Of a stretch of DNA of 64,000 bases, positions 59,966-64,000 are shown piece after piece. Position numbers and translations under genes: made by a program. Each line of letters starts with the position of its first letter. The stretch's first letter is position 1. The stretch is from Ignavibacteriota bacterium (GTDB lineage Bacteria; Bacteroidota; Ignavibacteria; Kapaibacteriales; UBA2268), in the NCBI GenBank assembly GCA_019637995.1, contig JAHBUQ010000001.1, positions 558,001 through 622,000 on the forward strand, given 5' to 3'. Below the pieces are notes generated by a model, which made no database searches, was not told the origin of the DNA, and was given only the letters and a program-made list of their open reading frames with translations.

Positions 59966-60412
59966 ATGAATATAGTCCTTGATACTAATATTCTCTTTAG
60001 TGCTATTCTGAACACAAATAGCAAATTTGCTCAAATCCTGTTAACTGATAACAATAACCATAGAATTCTTGCACCAGATTATATAAACGAGGAAATTCTT
60101 AGTCATCAGTATAAAATTCTTACTCTGAAAGGATATACTGAAACTGAATTTAATAAAATTTTTCAATTGTTGACCGCAAACATCGAACTTATACACCACA
60201 AAGATATCCCAATTGAATATCTGAATAGAGCGATTGAAATTTGCACCGATATTGACATAGATGATACTTATTTTGTAGCAACAGCATTATTTTGCGATGC
60301 TAAACTTTGGACAGGTGATAAAAAATTGATATCAGGACTTTTGAATAAAGGCATCAACATTCATATTACAACAAGTGAATTATACAAGATATTTTTTAAT
60401 GACAATGAATAA
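59966..60412 (+). CDS. PIN domain toxin (VapC-like)
   Basis: A 148-aa PIN ribonuclease. Metal-binding acids are visible: Asp6 in IVLDTNILFSA, Glu in YINEEILSH (about 43), Asp pairs in DIDIDDTYFVATAL (about 95-99) and LWTGDKKL (about 118). PIN toxins cleave RNA, often tRNA or rRNA, and are held by the upstream antitoxin. The gene sits between two Rhs fragments, consistent with insertion into an Rhs locus. Confidence 0.78.
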   Translation: MNIVLDTNILFSAILNTNSKFAQILLTDNNNHRILAPDYINEEILSHQYKILTLKGYTETEFNKIFQLLTANIELIHHKDIPIEYLNRAIEICTDIDIDDTYFVATALFCDAKLWTGDKKLISGLLNKGINIHITTSELYKIFFNDNE

Positions 60413-60425
60413 AAGAGTATTATAT

Positions 60426-61349
60426 AAGAGTCGCTTCACCACGCCTGACCTGCTGTGGTCTGCCTTCCCTGCTCAAACGCCGTATCACTATGCCTACAAC
60501 TCGCCACTCACCTACCGAGACCCGACGGGCTTAACTCCCGAGAAAGAGAAGGAACGAGAGGAGTTGCAAGCAGTACTCCCTCCATTTATAGATATTGGTA
60601 GTCGGATTACAGAAGAATTGAATAATCCGAAATACAATGCTGGAGAGGTCTCACCTTATGCAAAAGAGCCTGAAGGTGGCAGTAGAACAGGAGGCTCAAA
60701 CTCTTCAGCCAATAATGGACAAGGTGGACAGGGGTCTGAGGGTAGCAGTATATTTAATATCATTATTGATTTTGTTGTTGATCTTGTTACATTAAATATT
60801 TTTACTGAAGAAGAACTTAATGCACCTGTTTATAAAAGCGAAGGATTTGTCACCTATGCTGATAGAGAGCAGGTTCTACCAGAGGCTAATTGGTGAGATT
60901 TTGTTGTAGAAGGATTTACTTGGGATAGCAGAACTGTCAATATTGGAGGAACAGATTATTTAGTTCATAGAAACGGTTACGCTTATGGAATGCCTGCACC
61001 AAGTATTGGTATAGTTGAACATGGGTCCGTTGGAAAAGCTGGGAAATTAGGAAAAATATCAAAGAATGTAATCCAAAGTTATCGAAAGAATTGGTTATTA
61101 ACAATGGAAAATGCGTCCTCAGTCAAAAATCATAAATCCTGGGGAAATTTTTTCAAAGGAAATGATGGGTTATGGTGGTCAAGTGATAAATTTGGACATG
61201 GTGGAAGCAAATTTAAGGTATTCAAAGAATCAAATCAAGGGCTCGAATGGTACAAGGATGCAGATGAATTTGGTGATTTTATTATCAATAAGCATAAAGG
61301 ACCAAAAGGTTTATCTATCCCTTGGACAGAATTTAAAACAATCAAATAG
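60426..61349 (+). pseudogene. Orphan Rhs core end plus C-terminal toxin, with an in-frame TGA
   Basis: The frame begins within Rhs core (SRFTTPDLLWSAF, TPYHYAYNSPLTYRDPTGL at about 60426-60537), a GC-rich segment, then changes to AT-rich variable sequence: a Gly/Ser-rich linker, a stop TGA at 60894-60896, then the same frame continues DFVVEGFTWDSRTV, LVHRNGYAYGMPAP and a toxin-like domain (KGNDGLWWSSDKFGHGG, GLEWYKDADEFGDFI, NKHKGPKGL). Such Rhs tips are delivered toxins released after the core. The upstream shell is missing, so this is an orphan module. A shorter product could start at ATG 60990 and hold the toxin domain. The toxin type is not identified. Confidence 0.65.
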
Positions 61350-61355
61350 AATATT

Positions 61356-61952
61356 ATGAAAGCATTAAGAAAAATTGGTATCCATAATGAGAATATTTTC
61401 AATTGGCTAAATTACGATTTTTTACCAGATAGTCAAGGTTTTAAGTTTGAAATGCATAATTTAAACATATTAGATGATGTTAAATTAGATTATGATGCTT
61501 TTCAATCAATTTTTGAAGAGGTAATTGATGAAATAATCATTAAGCCACCATTTAGAGATGAAGAATGGGGAGGATTTTGCTTAGATACATGGGACTTTGT
61601 AAATGACAGGGTTGATTATTCCTTGACTAATAAATGTGAATTAACATCTAAATATCTTAATATGCTTATTAATAGCGATATTGAACCTCAATATAATGGC
61701 TATTGTGAGTGTTTAAATTGGAAATATTTCTTGAATTTAATTTTTGACTGTATTCTTTCTAATTCTGCACCATATAGTTTATTATTCTTTGTACCTAAAT
61801 ATGATTTTGTATTTTACTTTCATCATACATCAAGTATTGGTTTTTTATATAAAGAATTAAATGAGTGTGTGCTTGAAATAATCGAAAGAGCAAAAAAAGT
61901 TAATTTTGAATTGAAATATGTAAATGATGAACGTGTAATCATGTTGCAATAA
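61356..61952 (+). CDS. Probable immunity protein for the Rhs toxin
   Basis: A 198-aa acidic soluble protein (MKALRKIGIHNENIFNW to RVIMLQ), 6 bp after the toxin stop, in the position always taken by the immunity gene in Rhs loci. No named domain recognised; it alternates acidic helices (AFQSIFEEVIDEIII) and Trp/Cys/Tyr-rich strands (YCECLNWKYFLNLIF). Function is from context only. Confidence 0.5.
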   Translation: MKALRKIGIHNENIFNWLNYDFLPDSQGFKFEMHNLNILDDVKLDYDAFQSIFEEVIDEIIIKPPFRDEEWGGFCLDTWDFVNDRVDYSLTNKCELTSKYLNMLINSDIEPQYNGYCECLNWKYFLNLIFDCILSNSAPYSLLFFVPKYDFVFYFHHTSSIGFLYKELNECVLEIIERAKKVNFELKYVNDERVIMLQ

Positions 61953-61985
61953 TCAAACATTATTTAACAAAAAAAGGTAAACTTT

Positions 61986-62183
61986 ATGGATAATAATGGC
62001 TCTGTCCGGCTTGTTGTACGTCAGAATGGCACGGCTTTTGATGCTTTACACTTTGATTATAAACCATTTGGTGATACTTTGTGGACATCAGCAGGCACTA
62101 TGAACCGTGACAACTTCGACGGGAGCACGTATGATTCTGAATCCGACTTGGATAATTACTTTAATATGGAGACTGACTTATAA
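61986..62183 (+). pseudogene. Rhs core fragment (upstream half of the repeat-core junction)
   Basis: A 65-codon frame reading DNNGSVRLVVRQNGTAF, FDYKPFGDTLWTSAG and FDGSTYDSESDLDNYFNMET, the Rhs core stretch that normally comes directly before RFTTPDLLW. The latter lies about 1.5 kb upstream at 60426, so the two halves occur in reversed order. It ends TDL-stop where an intact Rhs would continue (R)LYDP. GC content is higher than in the neighbours. Confidence 0.65.
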
Positions 62184-62319
62184 ATATTTGGCTAAAAGAT
62201 GTGAAATCAGTTGGTTACTAAATAAGTATTTTATCAATTTATTTGTATTTAGAATTGAATTCTTTTTTAGAAGTATATTAATTTGAATACTCTCCACAAC
62301 ATAAATTTCATATAACCAC

Positions 62320-62350
62320 AAAAAAAATGCCACACCCAATAGGTATGGCA
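62320..62350 (-). terminator. Intrinsic terminator of pepD
   Basis: TGCCACACC (62328-62336) and GGTATGGCA (62342-62350) pair with one mismatch; on the minus strand the stem is followed by eight T (62327-62320). Confidence 0.75.
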
Positions 62351-62378
62351 CTTAAATAAAACTTAATATAAACTAAAT

Positions 62379-63842
62379 TTAAGCTTTAACAGGTATTTCA
62401 GCCAAAATAGCTTTCAATAAATTCCAGCAGTTTTCAGTTGTTGGAATATTAATTTTTTCATCAGGTGAATGAACATCTTTCAGAGTCGGACCGAATGAAA
62501 GCATATCCATACCTGGATATTTTTCGCCTACAAGACCGCATTCCAACCCTGCGTGAATTGCTTCAATGTGTACTTCTTTACCGAATAATCTCTTGTAAAC
62601 TTCTTTTGCTTCCTGCAGAATCGGAGAATTTACATTCGGTTCCCAAGCAGGATATCCATCGCCGAACTTAACTTCAGCACCACCGAGTTTGAATGCAGTT
62701 GCAACCATTGCAACCATATCCTGTTTTTCAGATTCAACTGAAGAACGCTGACTTGTTAGTACTTCCACAGTATTTTCTTTGGTTTCTACTATTGCAAAGT
62801 TAGTTGATGTCTGAACCAAACCCGCAATATCCGGACTCATTCTGTAAACTCCGTGTGGCATAACATAGAATGAATTTATCAAATTAGTTTGAAATTCTTT
62901 TGTCATTACTCTTGTAGGAGTATCACAAGCAGTAGCAAAAATCGAAAGATTTGGCTCTTTTGAACCGTATTCTTTTTTGTATTGAGCTTCAAATTCTTTT
63001 ACATAAACATTGAATGCATCAACATCAGAATTTGCAACTGTAATAGTAGCAAAACCTTCTCGAGGAATAGCATTGTGCTTGTTACCTGAATTGAAATCAG
63101 ACAAATGTATATCAAAATTGTTATTCAGATTCCAGAGAAGTCTGTTTATAAATTTTGCAGCATTACCTCTGCCATCATGAATTTCGATGCCTGAGTGACC
63201 GCCTTTAAGACCTTTCACGGTAAGCTTGAATGCAGTAGAATTTGCCGGAACAGCAGCAGCCTGATAAGCAAAAATACCACGAGTATTCATTCCGCCTGCA
63301 CAGCCGATTGTAAATGAGCCGTCTTCTTCTGAGTCAAGATTGATAAGAATTTCAGCTTTCAAAAGGTCTTTGCCTAACTGAATTGCTCCTGTCAAACCAG
63401 TTTCTTCATCAAGTGTGCAAAGAAGTTCGATATCAGGGTGGGGGACATCATTTGATGCAAGTACTGCCATACCCATAGCAACACCAACACCATTATCAGC
63501 ACCTAATGTAGTGCCCCGTGCTTTTACCCAGTCGCCGTCAATATAGCACTGGATTGGGTCATTATCAAAATCAAATTCTACATCTGAATTCTTCTCGCAA
63601 ACCATATCAATATGTCCTTGAATACATACAGGTTTACGGTTTTCCATACCAGGTGTGGCAGGTTTACGAACAACGAAATTTCCGATTGCATCATGTTGTA
63701 TTTCAAATCCCATATCTTTAGCCCAGCCTTTGATATAGGCTGCGATTTTTTCCTCATGCTTTGAAGGTCTTGGATACTGACATATTTCTTCGAAATAATG
63801 CCATACGATTTCGGGTTTTATACCCGCAAGTGCTTTAGCCAT
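62379..63842 (-). CDS. pepD: Cytosolic dipeptidase PepD (M20 family)
   Basis: A 487-aa zinc aminoacyl-histidine/nonspecific dipeptidase that splits dipeptides in the cytoplasm. Metal and catalytic motifs: CIQGHIDMVCEKN (His and Asp), TTLGADNGVGVAMG (bridging Asp), LLCTLDEETGLTGA (general-base Glu) and NLDSEEDG, with a final His in FGPTLKDVHSPDE. The first 30 residues (HYFEEICQYPRPSKHEEKI) are typical of PepD. Length fits. A partial gene lies 5 bp upstream in the same direction. Confidence 0.93.
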   Translation of the reverse strand: MAKALAGIKPEIVWHYFEEICQYPRPSKHEEKIAAYIKGWAKDMGFEIQHDAIGNFVVRKPATPGMENRKPVCIQGHIDMVCEKNSDVEFDFDNDPIQCYIDGDWVKARGTTLGADNGVGVAMGMAVLASNDVPHPDIELLCTLDEETGLTGAIQLGKDLLKAEILINLDSEEDGSFTIGCAGGMNTRGIFAYQAAAVPANSTAFKLTVKGLKGGHSGIEIHDGRGNAAKFINRLLWNLNNNFDIHLSDFNSGNKHNAIPREGFATITVANSDVDAFNVYVKEFEAQYKKEYGSKEPNLSIFATACDTPTRVMTKEFQTNLINSFYVMPHGVYRMSPDIAGLVQTSTNFAIVETKENTVEVLTSQRSSVESEKQDMVAMVATAFKLGGAEVKFGDGYPAWEPNVNSPILQEAKEVYKRLFGKEVHIEAIHAGLECGLVGEKYPGMDMLSFGPTLKDVHSPDEKINIPTTENCWNLLKAILAEIPVKA

Positions 63843-63847
63843 ATTTT

Positions 63848-64000
63848 TTAATCCTTATTAAACTCTTTAAAATTAATAAAACCGTTTCTATGTAAGTAAG
63901 AAAGGAAAAGTGTTACTCTTTGTTGTGCCGGCTGAATTTTGTCTCCCAAACTCGAATCAAGAAGGTTTATGATTTCACCAACTTTTCGTTTTCCGTCTAT
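63848..64000 (-). CDS. Partial gene upstream of pepD, possibly PqqD-like
   Basis: The minus-strand frame enters at the right edge and reads 50 residues, IDGKRKVGEIINLLDSSLGD through FLSYLHRNGFINFKEFNKD, ending TAA. The block DGKR-VGEI...FLxxLHRNGFI resembles the end of PqqD-like winged-helix proteins, but the fragment is too short to be sure. It ends 5 bp before the pepD ATG, so both probably share an operon. Confidence 0.6.
   Translation of the reverse strand: MDGKRKVGEIINLLDSSLGDKIQPAQQRVTLFLSYLHRNGFINFKEFNKD

Overview
The window looks like a chromosomal segment of an AT-rich member of the Bacteroidota/Chlorobiota group. A Kapabacteria- or Ignavibacteria-like lineage is my guess; no rRNA is present to settle it. 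The evidence is TonB-dependent receptors, a relic of a type IX secretion sorting domain at 16355-16465, and promoters matching the Bacteroidota pattern TTG-N20-TAnnTTTG. The gene complement is mixed: housekeeping flanks around a large accessory/defence core.

Region by region. (1) 1-4310: 3' end of recN, a stand-alone RelA/SpoT-type HD protein, a PiT phosphate transporter with a PhoU-like tail, and an HDOD protein. (2) 4311-12750: a frameshifted lipoprotein, then a TonB-dependent receptor followed by three secreted phosphorus-releasing enzymes (purple-acid-type phosphatase, PhoA alkaline phosphatase, 3-phytase), read here as a phosphate-scavenging cluster. (3) 12990-16465: a decayed integrative element with a tyrosine recombinase carrying an in-frame stop, a hypothetical protein and two small HTH proteins. 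(4) 16482-33745: a very large CRISPR array of about 260 repeats of 30 bp, read on the minus strand. (5) 33746-41818: leader and a complete type I-B cas operon on the minus strand in the order cas6-cas5-cas3-cas8-cas7-cas4-cas1-cas2, with a recognisable promoter. (6) 42015-49521: a defence island. A Zorya type II-like operon (zorA, zorB, zorE/HNH) is preceded by a 4.4-kb cassette encoding an unknown protein, a broken 72-aa gene, a HEPN-motif protein and an RtcR-like CARF / sigma54-activator / Fis protein. A 40-bp near-perfect direct repeat lies on each side of the cassette. The cassette starts with a candidate sigma54-type promoter and an upstream dyad, so it may be a ligand-controlled, self-regulated HEPN module. 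This is the most likely undescribed system in the window. (7) 50062-58521: palindromic extragenic repeats, an exported superoxide dismutase, an outer-membrane beta-barrel, prfB with its programmed frameshift, a lipoprotein, an aspartate kinase and a PepSY membrane protein. (8) 58781-62183: scattered Rhs core fragments interleaved with a PIN toxin-antitoxin pair, an orphan Rhs C-terminal toxin and its probable immunity gene. (9) 62320-64000: PepD dipeptidase and the 3' end of an upstream gene.

Four genes carry exactly one disabling change each (frameshifts near 5771 and 43082, in-frame stops at 13257 and 60894). They may be young pseudogenes or assembly errors. No tRNA, rRNA or intact transposase was recognised.
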